Shown here one piece after another: positions 55,515 through 64,000 of a stretch of DNA of 64,000 nt (within the stretch, counting starts at the first letter, position 1; each line of letters starts with the position of its first letter). Source of the stretch: Pseudomonadota bacterium (GTDB taxonomy: Bacteria; Pseudomonadota; Gammaproteobacteria; Burkholderiales; Chitinibacteraceae); the NCBI GenBank assembly GCA_026399755.1, contig JAPLQI010000020.1, positions 32,562-96,561 on the forward strand, written 5' to 3'. The notes below the pieces were generated by a model. The model saw only the letters and a program-made list of their open reading frames with translations. It was not told the DNA's origin and did no database searches. Made by a program: the position numbers and the translations under genes.

Positions 55515-57248
55515 ATGAATAAGCCATTCATCGCCACACTCGTCGTCTTACTGATCTCCCCCACATGGGCCAAGCAACCGGTCGCCATGGGTTATGGTGG
55601 CGCAGTAGCTACCATTTCTGACCCTGCCAGCCAAGCCGCCATGCGCATTTTAAATGCGGGTGGCAATGCCATTGATGCGGCCGTTGCAGCCGCTGCCACA
55701 CTTGGGGTGACCGATCCTTTTAGCTGCGGCATTGGGGGCGGTGGCTTTATGCTGATTTATTCTGCCAAAGATAAAAAAATTATCAGTATTGATTCCCGCG
55801 AAACCGCTCCCGCCTACTTTAGCCCACAGGTTTATCAAGCAAATGGTAAAGAAATGGAATGGGATGATGTAGTGCCCACCGGCATTTCAGTGGGTGTGCC
55901 GGGCACAGTGCGCGGCTGGCATGAGGCGCTAGCGCGTTATGGCACCATGGATATGGCTCGGGTATTGCAGCCCGCCATTCAGGTGGCTGAAACCGGCTTT
56001 AAAATCAACCCTAACTTCTATCGCATTAATAAAATCAACGAAGCGAAGTTTGCCCGCTTCAGCTCTAGCTCGGCGCTGTATTTAAAAGACGGTAAAGCCC
56101 TGCCGATAGGCACGAGCTTTCGCAATCCTGATTTAGCCGCCACTTATCGTGTGATCAGCAAAGGCGGCGTAAAAGCTTTTTACGAAGGGCAGTTGGCCAA
56201 GCAAATTGTACAAGCCGTAAATACACCACCCGTGAATTCAGGCGTTTCTGTGATGACGGGAAAAATGACGCTGGCTGATTTAAAAGACTATGAAGCACGC
56301 CTGCGCCAGCCGATTCATTCCACTTATCGAGGGCTAGATTTATACGGAATGGCCATGCCTTCGTCCGGCGGCATTGCTGTAGCAGAAGCGTTGAATATCT
56401 TAGAAGGCTTTGATCTCAAAACCATGCCGAAAGCGCAAGTTGAGCATCTGTATATAGAAGCCGCAAAACTGGCCTTTGCTGATCGCAACGCCTATGTGGC
56501 CGACGGGGAATATACCGATGTACCTAAAACCGGCCTGCTATCCAAGGCCTATGCGGCAGAGCGCGCCAAGCTGATCGATCTAAAACAAAGCCACGGCAAG
56601 GCCAGTGCAGGCGATCCGTTTTTATTTCAAGATGATCAATCCCGCCCGCTGCGCCCTAAAGCCAGCCTCAGCACCGAGCCAGCCCACACTACGCACCTAA
56701 CAGTCAGCGATAAGGAAGGCAATATCGTTGCCTATACCTTTACCATCGAAGACTGGGGTGGCAGCGGCATTGTGGTGCCGGGCAAGGGATTTTTGCTGAA
56801 CAATGAAATGACCGATTTTGAATTCAGCGGCCCACACCCGAATATCCCCGAAGCAGGCAAGCGCCCACGCTCCAGTATGTCGCCTACCCTTGCCTTTAAA
56901 AATGGCAAACCGGTATTTAGCATAGGCTCGCCAGGTGGCTCCACCATTATCACCACCGTTTTGCAAACCATCGTCAATCATATTGACCTTGGCATGCCAC
57001 TGGGCGATGCGCTGGCCGCACCACGCCTTAGCCAAAGAAATGGCGACAAAACCGAAGTTGAAACGTTGTTGAAATTTACAGGTAGCCCGCAGGCCAAGGC
57101 ACTGGAGCAATATGGACATCAATGGAGTGAAACCGACGAGATTGGTGCCGCCAACGGCCTGCAGTTTAATCACGACGGCAGCACTACGGCGGTGAGCGAA
57201 CCATTACGCCACGGCGGCGGCAGCGCCATGGTGCAAAAGCCGCAATAA
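55515..57248 (+). CDS. ggt: Gamma-glutamyltranspeptidase
   Basis: Periplasmic Ntn-hydrolase (577 residues) that cleaves glutathione and gamma-glutamyl compounds. Signal peptide ending PTWA; the large subunit has NAGGNAIDAAVAAAATLGV and GIGGGGFMLIY. The autocleavage site and nucleophile lie in AHTTHLTVSDKEGNIVAYT near residue 395, where the second Thr of TTH becomes the N-terminus of the small subunit; SSMSPTLAF and GSPGGSTIITTVLQ follow. I moved the start to the ATG at 55515 (GGAG upstream), 13 codons inside the open frame. Confidence 0.95.
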   Translation: MNKPFIATLVVLLISPTWAKQPVAMGYGGAVATISDPASQAAMRILNAGGNAIDAAVAAAATLGVTDPFSCGIGGGGFMLIYSAKDKKIISIDSRETAPAYFSPQVYQANGKEMEWDDVVPTGISVGVPGTVRGWHEALARYGTMDMARVLQPAIQVAETGFKINPNFYRINKINEAKFARFSSSSALYLKDGKALPIGTSFRNPDLAATYRVISKGGVKAFYEGQLAKQIVQAVNTPPVNSGVSVMTGKMTLADLKDYEARLRQPIHSTYRGLDLYGMAMPSSGGIAVAEALNILEGFDLKTMPKAQVEHLYIEAAKLAFADRNAYVADGEYTDVPKTGLLSKAYAAERAKLIDLKQSHGKASAGDPFLFQDDQSRPLRPKASLSTEPAHTTHLTVSDKEGNIVAYTFTIEDWGGSGIVVPGKGFLLNNEMTDFEFSGPHPNIPEAGKRPRSSMSPTLAFKNGKPVFSIGSPGGSTIITTVLQTIVNHIDLGMPLGDALAAPRLSQRNGDKTEVETLLKFTGSPQAKALEQYGHQWSETDEIGAANGLQFNHDGSTTAVSEPLRHGGGSAMVQKPQ

Positions 57249-57255
57249 ATAGCAC

Positions 57256-57289
57256 CTTAAAGTGGGCATGCTTTTATGCCCACTTTAAG
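57256..57289 (+). terminator. Hairpin after the glutamyltranspeptidase gene
   Basis: CTTAAAGTGGGCAT (57256-57269) and ATGCCCACTTTAAG (57276-57289) form a perfect 14-bp stem with loop GCTTTT, 7 bases after the stop. There is no clear T-tract. A similar GGGCATG/CATGCCC hairpin (57446-57463) lies near the bioB 3' end. Confidence 0.75.
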
Positions 57290-57328
57290 TCTCACACTAC
57301 GCTTTTGTCATGGATCGAATGGGCATTT

Positions 57329-57400
57329 TATAGGGTGTACAACGACGCAGCCGTTGCTACGATAAGGCGGTGTGCAAGAGAAACGACTTGCACACCCTAT
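57329..57400. repeat. TATAGGGTGT palindromic repeat, copy 3
   Basis: Left end TATAGGGTGTACAACGACG (nearly identical to copy 1), right end ACGACTTGCACACCCTAT. The inner stem is degraded here. It lies between the convergent ggt and bioB genes. Confidence 0.85.
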
Positions 57401-57508
57401 GAAAATCAGCTTTTTGGTTTTTTTTGTTATTCCTTGATGACTATAGGGCATGCCTTCATGCCCATACATTCTGTAAACGCGTGGGCAAGGTACAGTGCTT
57501 TGCCCTGT

Positions 57509-58537
57509 TTACAATGGCTGAATATTCAACTTAGCAAATAAATTCCGATCACGGCTTACATCTGGGTTGCCTGTGGTCAGCAATTTATCGCCGTAGAAAA
57601 TCGAGTTTGCACCGGCCATAAAACACAAAGCCTGCATGGCTTCCGGCATTTGCTGCCGGCCTGCGGAAAGGCGCACAAAGGATTTAGGCATGGTGATGCG
57701 CGCTACGGCGATCATGCGCACGAATTCTGTCCAATCAATCGCCTCGCCTTCTTCTAAGGGCGTACCTTCGATCTTCACCAAATTATTAATCGGCACCGAA
57801 TCAGGTTGCGGCTCTAGGTTAGCCAGCTGAGCGATCAGGCCAACTCGATCCAGCCTTGTTTCACCCAAGCCCACAATCCCGCCACTACAGACATTCAAGC
57901 CCGATTTACGCACCTTGCCCAAGGTATCTAGGCGATCCTGATAGCTGTGGCTGGTCACGATATTGGCGTAATTTTCTGGCGAGGTATCCAGATTATGATT
58001 GTAATAATCTAAGCCTGAATCACGCAGCTCTTCAGCTTGGCCTTCTTTCAGCATGCCAAAAGTAGCGCACGTTTCTAAGCCCAGCGCTTTCACGCCTGCA
58101 ATCATTTTTTTAACTTCAACTAAATCTTTGGTCTTTGGGCCACGCCATGCTGCGCCCATACAGAAACGTGATGCGCCGTTTTCTTTAGCAATGCGCGCTA
58201 CGTCGATCACTTCATCGGCGTTCATCAACACTTCTTTTTCTAGGCCGGTATCGTATCTGGCCGATTGCGAGCAATAGCCACAGTCTTCCGAGCAGCCACC
58301 GGTTTTTACCGATAGCAAGGTGGAAAGCTGTACTTTATTGGCGTCAAAATGCTGGCGATGCACAGTCTGGGCACGGAACACCAAGTCATTAAATGGCAGC
58401 TCAAACAACTCAGCCACGGCATCCAGCGAGTAAGCACCACTTTCTGGATGCGGGGTTAAGCGCTTAAATTCAATTGTTTGAGTTTTTTCAATCAAGAGGG
58501 TTTGAGCTTGTTGAGGCATCGTCATGGGCATAGACAT
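57509..58537 (-). CDS. bioB: Biotin synthase BioB
   Basis: Radical SAM enzyme (342 residues) inserting sulfur into dethiobiotin. The 4Fe-4S motif is [10 protein letters not shown] near residue 63; further conserved stretches are [21 protein letters not shown] (near 160) and [10 protein letters not shown]. The C-terminus [18 protein letters not shown] is typical. Several close ATGs exist; a GGA is best placed for the third codon (58531), so the exact start is uncertain. Divergent from comF. Confidence 0.96.
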   Translation of the reverse strand: MSMPMTMPQQAQTLLIEKTQTIEFKRLTPHPESGAYSLDAVAELFELPFNDLVFRAQTVHRQHFDANKVQLSTLLSVKTGGCSEDCGYCSQSARYDTGLEKEVLMNADEVIDVARIAKENGASRFCMGAAWRGPKTKDLVEVKKMIAGVKALGLETCATFGMLKEGQAEELRDSGLDYYNHNLDTSPENYANIVTSHSYQDRLDTLGKVRKSGLNVCSGGIVGLGETRLDRVGLIAQLANLEPQPDSVPINNLVKIEGTPLEEGEAIDWTEFVRMIAVARITMPKSFVRLSAGRQQMPEAMQALCFMAGANSIFYGDKLLTTGNPDVSRDRNLFAKLNIQPL

Positions 58538-58606
58538 CCAAATGTGGCCTTGGGTCAGCGCAGGAAGCTGGCAATTTCCAAGGTAAAACGCATAATCAAG
58601 AGCTGA

Positions 58607-59317
58607 TTGTCTGAATCGAGCACCGAGTTGTCAAATTTTATTGTTAATTTTTTGAACAACTGTGCGCCACCCTGCCGCTGTGTGCTCTGTGCGGCTAGCT
58701 GCAAAAACAGCGCACTCTGCCCAAACTGCATCAGCCACTTACCCTATTTAACTCAGGCACTCTGCCCTCAGTGCGCCCTGCCCGTCCATGATGGCGGCCT
58801 CTGTGCGGCCTGTTTAAATCATCCACCTGCTTTTGATTTTAGCTATGCGGCACTTGCTTACACCGCACCACTTAGCCATCTAATTATTGCCGCTAAGTTT
58901 TCAGGGCATTGGTCTCTGCTGCCCACCCTAGGGCAGCTCCTCTTACAAGGTGTAATCAATGCACCTCGCCCAGATTTAATCATTCCACTCCCCCTGCACC
59001 CTGCTCGGCTAAAAGAGCGTGGCTATAACCAAGCTTATGAATTGGCAAAACCCGTCGCAAAGCCATTGCAGCTGCCACTCAGGCTCGATATTTTAGAGCG
59101 CCGCATCAATACCGAGCATCAAGCGCGCCTTTCCCAAGCCGCTCGCCACAAAAATATGCATAAGGCTTTTTATGCAACACAGAGCGTAGCGGGAAAACAT
59201 GTGGTGATTGTGGATGATGTGATGACCTCAGGCTCTAGCCTGCATGCGGCAGCAAGCTGCCTCAAACAAGCAGGCGCTTTGCGTGTAGATGCGTGGGTAT
59301 TAGCCAGAGCGCTCTAA
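58607..59317 (+). CDS. comF: ComF family phosphoribosyltransferase-like protein
   Basis: A 236-residue protein of the ComF/GntX family, involved in natural transformation in several bacteria. An N-terminal zinc finger is formed by Cys pairs ([25 protein letters not shown]) in residues 22-70, followed by a phosphoribosyltransferase fold with [22 protein letters not shown] and [18 protein letters not shown]. The start appears to be TTG at 58607, since no in-frame ATG precedes the Cys-rich region. Confidence 0.9.
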   Translation: MSESSTELSNFIVNFLNNCAPPCRCVLCAASCKNSALCPNCISHLPYLTQALCPQCALPVHDGGLCAACLNHPPAFDFSYAALAYTAPLSHLIIAAKFSGHWSLLPTLGQLLLQGVINAPRPDLIIPLPLHPARLKERGYNQAYELAKPVAKPLQLPLRLDILERRINTEHQARLSQAARHKNMHKAFYATQSVAGKHVVIVDDVMTSGSSLHAAASCLKQAGALRVDAWVLARAL

Positions 59318-59575
59318 AAGCTTATTTACCCTCTGATGCCTTATCTTTTGCTGTGGTCAATCAATGGCAAATCAACATTAAAAAGAATAAGTAAATACCC
59401 AAATGTTTTTTACTCCCAAATAAGTTCCAATTAATCACCGTAAATTATTACGGCATAAATCGTGAAATAGTGACGTGTGCGCGGCGCTTTAGCTGGTTAA
59501 GATGACGTCAACATCATAATGACATGGGGCTGGTGGCAATACGAATCAGCACATGCCCCACAAAGAGGAATCTTC

Positions 59576-59905
59576 ATGACTAACCCAATCATCAATCCAC
59601 GCGAAATTCGTCAGCAATTAGGCCTAAACCAGCAAGAGTTCTGGAGCCGTATTGGTGTGACGCAAAGTGGTGGATCTCGTTACGAAAGTGGCCGCAATAT
59701 GCCACGCCCAGTTCGTGAGCTGCTACGCGTTGTTCATGTTGAACAAATTGATTTGGCACGCATTAATCGCGAAGACTATCAAATCATTCAGCATCTTCGT
59801 GAAGAACGTACTGAGCTGTATGAAACACTGCGTGCCGCTGCTGCTGCTGCAGACGAAGAAGCGCCGCTACGCCACAAACATAGCCACAGCCATTTACAGG
59901 CTTAA
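59576..59905 (+). CDS. XRE-type helix-turn-helix regulator
   Basis: A 109-residue DNA-binding protein. The HTH is at about residues 8-65 (REIRQQLGLNQQEFWSRIGV, then TQSGGSRYESGRNMPRPV); a helical tail and a His-rich end (RHKHSHSHLQA) follow. GAGGA supports the ATG at 59576; the longer frame from 59519 lacks a ribosome site. It is the type found as a stand-alone regulator in Neisseriales. Targets unknown. Confidence 0.85.
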   Translation: MTNPIINPREIRQQLGLNQQEFWSRIGVTQSGGSRYESGRNMPRPVRELLRVVHVEQIDLARINREDYQIIQHLREERTELYETLRAAAAAADEEAPLRHKHSHSHLQA

Positions 59906-59913
59906 TTTTATTA

Positions 59914-59944
59914 AGCCCTCGCTCAGTGATTCTGAGCGAGGGCT
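59914..59944 (+). terminator. Terminator after the XRE gene, made of a duplicated gene end
   Basis: AGCCCTCGCTCAG (59914-59926) and CTGAGCGAGGGCT (59932-59944) form a 13-bp stem with a 5-base loop, 9 bases after the XRE stop. The stretch 59896-59940 resembles 60016-60064, the last codons and 3' flank of the radical SAM gene on the minus strand. Confidence 0.75.
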
Positions 59945-60013
59945 ATATCCTGAAGTGCTACCTGCCGCAACGCTCTAACACACGAAAAAGACGCGCCGCT
60001 GCACTATAAGCCA

Positions 60014-60877
60014 CTACAAGCTTAGTTTTACCTCCAGCCCTAGCTCAGTGATTCGCTGAGCGAGCTGCCGCATCCAATCGGCAGTCGCGGCCTTTAAACG
60101 CGGCGCTTCTGGCTGCATGGATGGTCTAGCCACTCCATAAAGCAATACCCCTTCCAACTTCACACCATCGGCCATGCTTAGCCGCAGAAAGTCTAGATAA
60201 GCCACTATTTGCGCTTCATCGGGTAAAAGGCCATCCATTTCAAACATGCAGCTTTGAATCCACGTTGGGCAATGCTGGGCAGACAACATCAAACGCCTTG
60301 CCACTTGCTTGCGATTCATCTGTACTTGATTAACCGGTGCAAAGCCATCCATGGGCGCACGATCTAATTTAAACCACACCTCCCCCCCTAAATCACGCAT
60401 TAAAGCCAAAGCCGCTTGCACTTGAGCGCGATCCAATTGGCTGCCATTACTAATCAAGACCAGCTTAATCTTGCCCACTAAGTCAAAGTCTTTCAGCACC
60501 GCAGCTACGCGCTCCACACAAGCTAAAAACTGCAAACTGCTGGTGGGCTCGCCATTCCCCGAAAAAGCCACATCATTTAATCGACGCGCCTCGGGAGGTA
60601 CCCTCTCCTGCATAAAATCGCCATGCACAATATCGTGTAATAACTGACGTAATTCAGACTCCATTAAACCCAAATCTAGTTCCGGTGCGCCCCCTCTTTT
60701 TAAATCGGGCACTTGGCAATACACACAACGCCAATTACACGCATTATTAGGATTCAGATTAATCCCAACCGAAACGCCCCCCGCGCGACGAGAAACCACG
60801 GGATACACGTAAACACAGCCGGCGCTATCCCGGCTGTGATCGACGACTTGCAAAATATTTGTTGCTTTACTCGTCAT
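60014..60877 (-). CDS. Radical SAM protein
   Basis: A 287-residue radical SAM enzyme; the 4Fe-4S motif CNWRCVYC is near residue 47, with GINLNPNNACNWRC before it and a glycine-rich SAM contact in DVAFSGNGEPTSS near 105. The organisation resembles wyosine-biosynthesis-type or 7-carboxy-7-deazaguanine-like stand-alone proteins, but no substrate can be assigned. Its ATG overlaps the end of the universal stress gene by 11 bases, so they share a transcript. Confidence 0.85.
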   Translation of the reverse strand: MTSKATNILQVVDHSRDSAGCVYVYPVVSRRAGGVSVGINLNPNNACNWRCVYCQVPDLKRGGAPELDLGLMESELRQLLHDIVHGDFMQERVPPEARRLNDVAFSGNGEPTSSLQFLACVERVAAVLKDFDLVGKIKLVLISNGSQLDRAQVQAALALMRDLGGEVWFKLDRAPMDGFAPVNQVQMNRKQVARRLMLSAQHCPTWIQSCMFEMDGLLPDEAQIVAYLDFLRLSMADGVKLEGVLLYGVARPSMQPEAPRLKAATADWMRQLAQRITELGLEVKLSL

Positions 60878-61322
60878 TCGCCTTTGCTCTCACCAATAAC
60901 ACCGGAACTGGCGTGGCATGTACCACCCCTTCAGCGACACTGCCCATTAATAAATGAGTAAGGCCACCATAGCCATGCGTTCCCATCACAATCAAATCAG
61001 CGGACCAACTTTCTGCTTCTTTAACAATGGCCAAAGCTAAATTACCGCCCCAAGATTCAAGCAAATTAGTTTCAACCTCTAGACCATCTGCCCTTAATCC
61101 ATCGGCTAATTCAGCCAATAGTTTTTCACCTGATTGGCGCAAGGCATTTTGCAATTGCGGCACATCTAAAAATTCGTTTGCACTCCAAGCAAATTGTGCC
61201 AAATCAACCACATGAACCAATTTAACTTTAGCGCATTGCTCACTCGCAAAACGACGACCTTCCACAATAGCCGCCGAACTTGTATCACTATTATCCACAG
61301 GAACCAAAATACGTTTATACAT
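60867..61322 (-). CDS. Universal stress protein UspA family
   Basis: A 151-residue cytoplasmic Usp-domain protein. It starts MYKRILVPVDNSDTSSAAIV and ends with the ATP-binding pattern GTHGYGGLTHLLMGSVAEGV (G-2x-G-9x-G-S type) and PVPVLLVR. Ligand binding is therefore likely. It leads a two-gene transcript with the radical SAM gene. Confidence 0.93.
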   Translation of the reverse strand: MYKRILVPVDNSDTSSAAIVEGRRFASEQCAKVKLVHVVDLAQFAWSANEFLDVPQLQNALRQSGEKLLAELADGLRADGLEVETNLLESWGGNLALAIVKEAESWSADLIVMGTHGYGGLTHLLMGSVAEGVVHATPVPVLLVRAKANDE

Positions 61323-61443
61323 GGTCAGTCTCCCTCAATTTAAGATACTTAAACACTACAATAGTTTAACAGCAAGTGACTATTGCCTTGCATAAAGCTT
61401 CAGCATACACTCGTTCAGACCTAATTAAACTGCCAATTACACC

Positions 61444-61890
61444 ATGCCCAGACTTAAACTCACGCTGCCCAGCTCTGTAGATTTTTGCACGCAGCTTGCA
61501 GTGCGTGTGACCGATCTAAACTACGGCAACCATCTTGCCAATCAAGCATTGCTTGGAATGCTGCACGAGGCTAGAGTGCAATTTCTAGCCCATTTAAATC
61601 ATACAGAAATAGGGGATACCACAACCCCCGGTATTATATTGGCGGATGCAGAAATCCAATTCCGCCGCGAAGCTTTTTTAGGGGATCAACTTAATTTCAC
61701 ATTAATGATTGACAACCTTAGCCGGATCGGTTTTGATTTGTATTATCGCGTTGATAGAATCAGCGATCAAATTGAAATTGCACTCGCAAAAACATCTATT
61801 GTTTTTTTTGATTACCACACCACGCATAAACGAGCAGACACCCCTGAATCATTTACACAGGCGCTCAAAGCAACAAGGGAAATACAATGA
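61444..61890 (+). CDS. Acyl-CoA thioesterase, hotdog fold (4HBT)
   Basis: A 148-residue hotdog-fold protein. The segment VRVTDLNYGNHLANQALLGM near residue 21 contains the D-x-N-Y-x-N-H pattern of 4HBT thioesterases, in which the Asp is catalytic; ADAEIQFRREAFLGD follows near 75. The substrate is unknown. The next gene overlaps it by 4 bases. Confidence 0.88.
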   Translation: MPRLKLTLPSSVDFCTQLAVRVTDLNYGNHLANQALLGMLHEARVQFLAHLNHTEIGDTTTPGIILADAEIQFRREAFLGDQLNFTLMIDNLSRIGFDLYYRVDRISDQIEIALAKTSIVFFDYHTTHKRADTPESFTQALKATREIQ

Positions 61891-62300
61891 AAAAATACGC
61901 AAACAATAGCCCCGAAGCAATGGCTCGCATTTTAGTCATGCAAATGGTCTGCGACGGTAATTTTAATCCAGAGGAATTAGAAGAACTTGAACACTTACAC
62001 GTTTATGAAGTCATTGGTATTAGTCGTAAAGGTTTTATTCAAGTACTACAAGACTACTGTAATGACATTTCTAATGAAGCCGATGATGAAGGCCGAATCA
62101 GCCTGATTAATCGTGAACGGATTGATCGTATTTTAGATAGCGTGACAGATCCAAAAAAATGCTTACAAGTGGCTGCAATGGCGCTTGATTTATCCAAATC
62201 AGACAAAATCATCAACGATGCTGAGCTCGCCGTATTTAGCCATATGCTAGGCCACTGGCACCTTACACTGGACTCCCTACAATCCGCCTTCGAATCCTAA
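61887..62300 (+). CDS. TerB-like protein
   Basis: A 137-residue all-helical protein with TerB-like acidic metal-site features: MVCDGNFNPEELEELEHL near residue 20 and LSKSDKIINDAELAVFSHML near 103, the two repeated halves of the domain. TerB-family proteins occur in tellurite and stress systems and as general membrane-linked factors. ATGA overlap with the thioesterase gene shows coupling. Confidence 0.78.
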   Translation: MKKYANNSPEAMARILVMQMVCDGNFNPEELEELEHLHVYEVIGISRKGFIQVLQDYCNDISNEADDEGRISLINRERIDRILDSVTDPKKCLQVAAMALDLSKSDKIINDAELAVFSHMLGHWHLTLDSLQSAFES

Positions 62301-62359
62301 GCAAGCGGCTTACCCTTTAATACTTAGGGCGGCACAGCCCTTTACTAAGCAATTAGTTT

Positions 62360-62388
62360 AGCCTGAAGAAGCACGCCTTCTTCAGGCT
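62360..62388 (+). terminator. Terminator after the TerB-like gene
   Basis: AGCCTGAAGAA (62360-62370) and TTCTTCAGGCT (62378-62388) form an 11-bp stem with loop GCACGCC, followed by ACTTTACTTTA, a moderate T-tract. Confidence 0.82.
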
Positions 62389-62507
62389 GACTTTACTTTA
62401 AATAGCTAAAACATCATTAGCTAATACAGAGTGACTTAGCCCTATACCAAGGGCGGGTAACACAAAAAAACAAAAAATTTGTTACTTATAAGAATCGGAG
62501 AAAACGC

Positions 62508-64000
62508 ATGGATTGGCTAAATCAAGTACACATCTCACTTGAAAGGGCCTTATTGCCAACCCTTGCAAGAAAATTCGCATTTATCCTGCTGTTTCTTGCG
62601 TTTCCTATCATCATGCTGATTGCCAGTTTTTCTGCCACACAGCAAATCACCACCCTGAGCCTAACGCTGCACCTTAGCGCCGCCGATAGTGAAACACTGC
62701 AAAGTATTCTGAGTAATCTGCAGTTTTGGGGCTGGTTCAGCCTATTTAGCGCAGCCCTTCTGGCCATCATTCAAATCACCTACCTCAAGTATTGGATTAC
62801 CCGCCCCATTAATTTGATCGCCAGCGTTTTTCGTGATGCCTCCAGTGGCGAAGGGGATTTATCTAAAGATATCCCCGCCATTACTAGCGATGAAGTCAGC
62901 CAATTGGCGCGTACTTGTAATGTTTTCCTCGCCAAACAACGCAATATTATTGCCAATGTGCAATCCATGACGGTCGGCATTGCCCTAGAAGCCGCCAAGT
63001 CGATGAAAAACATCAAAGACTCTGCCGCCGCCACCCAGCAACAAGATCAGCTGGCCCAAATGGTTTGCGAAGCCAGCAACGCCACCACAGCAGGGATCAA
63101 TCAAGTCACTGATCGTACCCAAGCAATATCCAAAACGACGACGCACAATTTGCAATCAGCACGGTTGTCTTACACTGAATTACAAGATGTCAGCGATAAA
63201 ATCAGCACCATCACCCTACGCTTGGCTAATTTCAGCAAAACCGTGGACAACCTCAATCAACGCTCTTCAAGTATCAAATCCATTGTTGGCCTCATTAAAG
63301 AGATTTCTAGTCAAACCAATTTATTAGCGCTCAATGCCGCCATCGAAGCGGCGCGCGCAGGCGAGCAAGGGCGTGGCTTTGCCGTGGTTGCAGATGAAGT
63401 CCGCAAGCTCTCTGAAAAAGTACATGTGGCCACCGACGATATTTCGCACAATATCGACAATATGCTCGATCAAGTGGCAGAAACACTAAATGAAACAGAA
63501 ATGATTAATATTGATGCCAATAGAACTAAGCAAGTGGTGGTTAATGCATCGATGCAATTCTCTAATATGATGTCTGATTTTGAGCAAACAGCAAGCACAC
63601 TGATTGATATTGCTGGCACGCTCGAATTATTTACCTCAGCCAATTTATTGGTTAATTCAAATGTGAGTGAAATTCATAAATTATCCCTATCCGTAAATGA
63701 GCGCATGGGCCATTCGGCCAGCTCATCCCAGGATTTAGCCCAAGCCGCCGAGCGCGTTCAATCGCTAATTGGCAGCTTTACGGTTGGAAAAGGGGAATTA
63801 GATGCCACCATTCAACGCACAGCGCAATTTAGGGACAAAATACAAGCTCATATCACGGCACTCAAAAATCGTGGCGTTGATGTATTCGATCAGAGATATC
63901 AAGCCATTCCCAATACCAAACCTGCTAAATTTAAAACCAGTTATAACTCACTATTTACCAATGAAATCCAAGCTATTTACGATCAATTAGTTCAAGCCAC
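62508..64000 (+). CDS. Methyl-accepting chemotaxis protein (partial)
   Basis: The first 497 residues of a chemoreceptor; the gene runs past the window. Two membrane helices (about residues 22-42 and 68-88) enclose only some 25 residues, so there is almost no periplasmic sensor. A HAMP-like segment ([17 protein letters not shown]) and the signalling hairpin follow, with the conserved tip [41 protein letters not shown] near residues 263-303. After the signalling domain a further domain begins ([20 protein letters not shown]), suggesting a cytoplasmic C-terminal sensor. CGGAG precedes the ATG. Confidence 0.92.
   Translation, partial: MDWLNQVHISLERALLPTLARKFAFILLFLAFPIIMLIASFSATQQITTLSLTLHLSAADSETLQSILSNLQFWGWFSLFSAALLAIIQITYLKYWITRPINLIASVFRDASSGEGDLSKDIPAITSDEVSQLARTCNVFLAKQRNIIANVQSMTVGIALEAAKSMKNIKDSAAATQQQDQLAQMVCEASNATTAGINQVTDRTQAISKTTTHNLQSARLSYTELQDVSDKISTITLRLANFSKTVDNLNQRSSSIKSIVGLIKEISSQTNLLALNAAIEAARAGEQGRGFAVVADEVRKLSEKVHVATDDISHNIDNMLDQVAETLNETEMINIDANRTKQVVVNASMQFSNMMSDFEQTASTLIDIAGTLELFTSANLLVNSNVSEIHKLSLSVNERMGHSASSSQDLAQAAERVQSLIGSFTVGKGELDATIQRTAQFRDKIQAHITALKNRGVDVFDQRYQAIPNTKPAKFKTSYNSLFTNEIQAIYDQLVQA

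Overview
The window looks like a piece of a betaproteobacterial chromosome, most likely from Neisseriales (Chromobacteriaceae or Chitinibacteraceae, for example an Iodobacter-like genus). This placement is inferred from gene content, protein style and moderate GC, not from a database search. The main evidence is the long minus-strand housekeeping block ndk-rlmN-pilF-rodZ-ispG-hisS-yfgM-bamB-der, followed by hfq-hflX-hflK-hflC-DUF2065-hisZ-purA. That order is typical of Betaproteobacteria.

Region by region. 1-4.2 kb: oligopeptide ABC transporter oppA-B-C-D, with oppD cut by the window edge. 4.3-5.3 kb: a Gram-negative trimeric porin behind a long AT-rich leader. 6.1-22.1 kb: the housekeeping block (purine and histidine metabolism, tRNA charging, ribosome assembly, membrane protease control, outer-membrane assembly, type IV pilus assembly). 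Two oddities lie inside it: ispG is broken by what looks like a 20-base deletion, and the 3' end of hisZ has a diverged tandem copy downstream. 22.3-28.8 kb: small accessory genes, including a SPOR-domain protein, three GNAT acetyltransferases (one with an internal stop) and a three-gene cassette of exported P1-nuclease/phospholipase-C-like enzyme, periplasmic peptidyl-prolyl isomerase and small anchored protein. 28.8-33 kb: a ferric-iron ABC importer fbpA-B-C. 33.7-38.6 kb: a periplasmic sulfite-dehydrogenase-like cluster (two cytochromes c, a Tat-exported molybdenum enzyme, a beta-propeller protein, a SnoaL-like protein) ending in an ECF sigma factor and anti-sigma factor. 38.9 kb: rdgC.

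39.8-50.5 kb is an accessory island. It is bracketed by two diverged copies of the same TonB-dependent-receptor gene end plus terminator. Between them lie genes I cannot assign, a HAF-repeat protein, a lipoprotein, a DJ-1/PfpI protein and a solute-binding protein/diguanylate cyclase pair. A group II intron tail and a decayed IS1595 transposase follow. At least five copies of a palindromic element with GGGTCAGG-type ends punctuate the island, and one copy supplies the last codons of the diguanylate cyclase.

51-64 kb: a 1286-residue MASE1-PAS-GAF-PAS-PAS-GGDEF-EAL protein, a FosX-type fosfomycin hydrolase, gamma-glutamyltranspeptidase, bioB, comF, a small XRE regulator, a radical SAM protein, a universal stress protein, a thioesterase, a TerB-like protein and the start of a chemotaxis receptor. 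A second palindromic repeat with TATAGGGTGT ends occurs three times in the window. I saw no rRNA, tRNA or CRISPR array. All identifications come from reading the sequence; none was checked by alignment.
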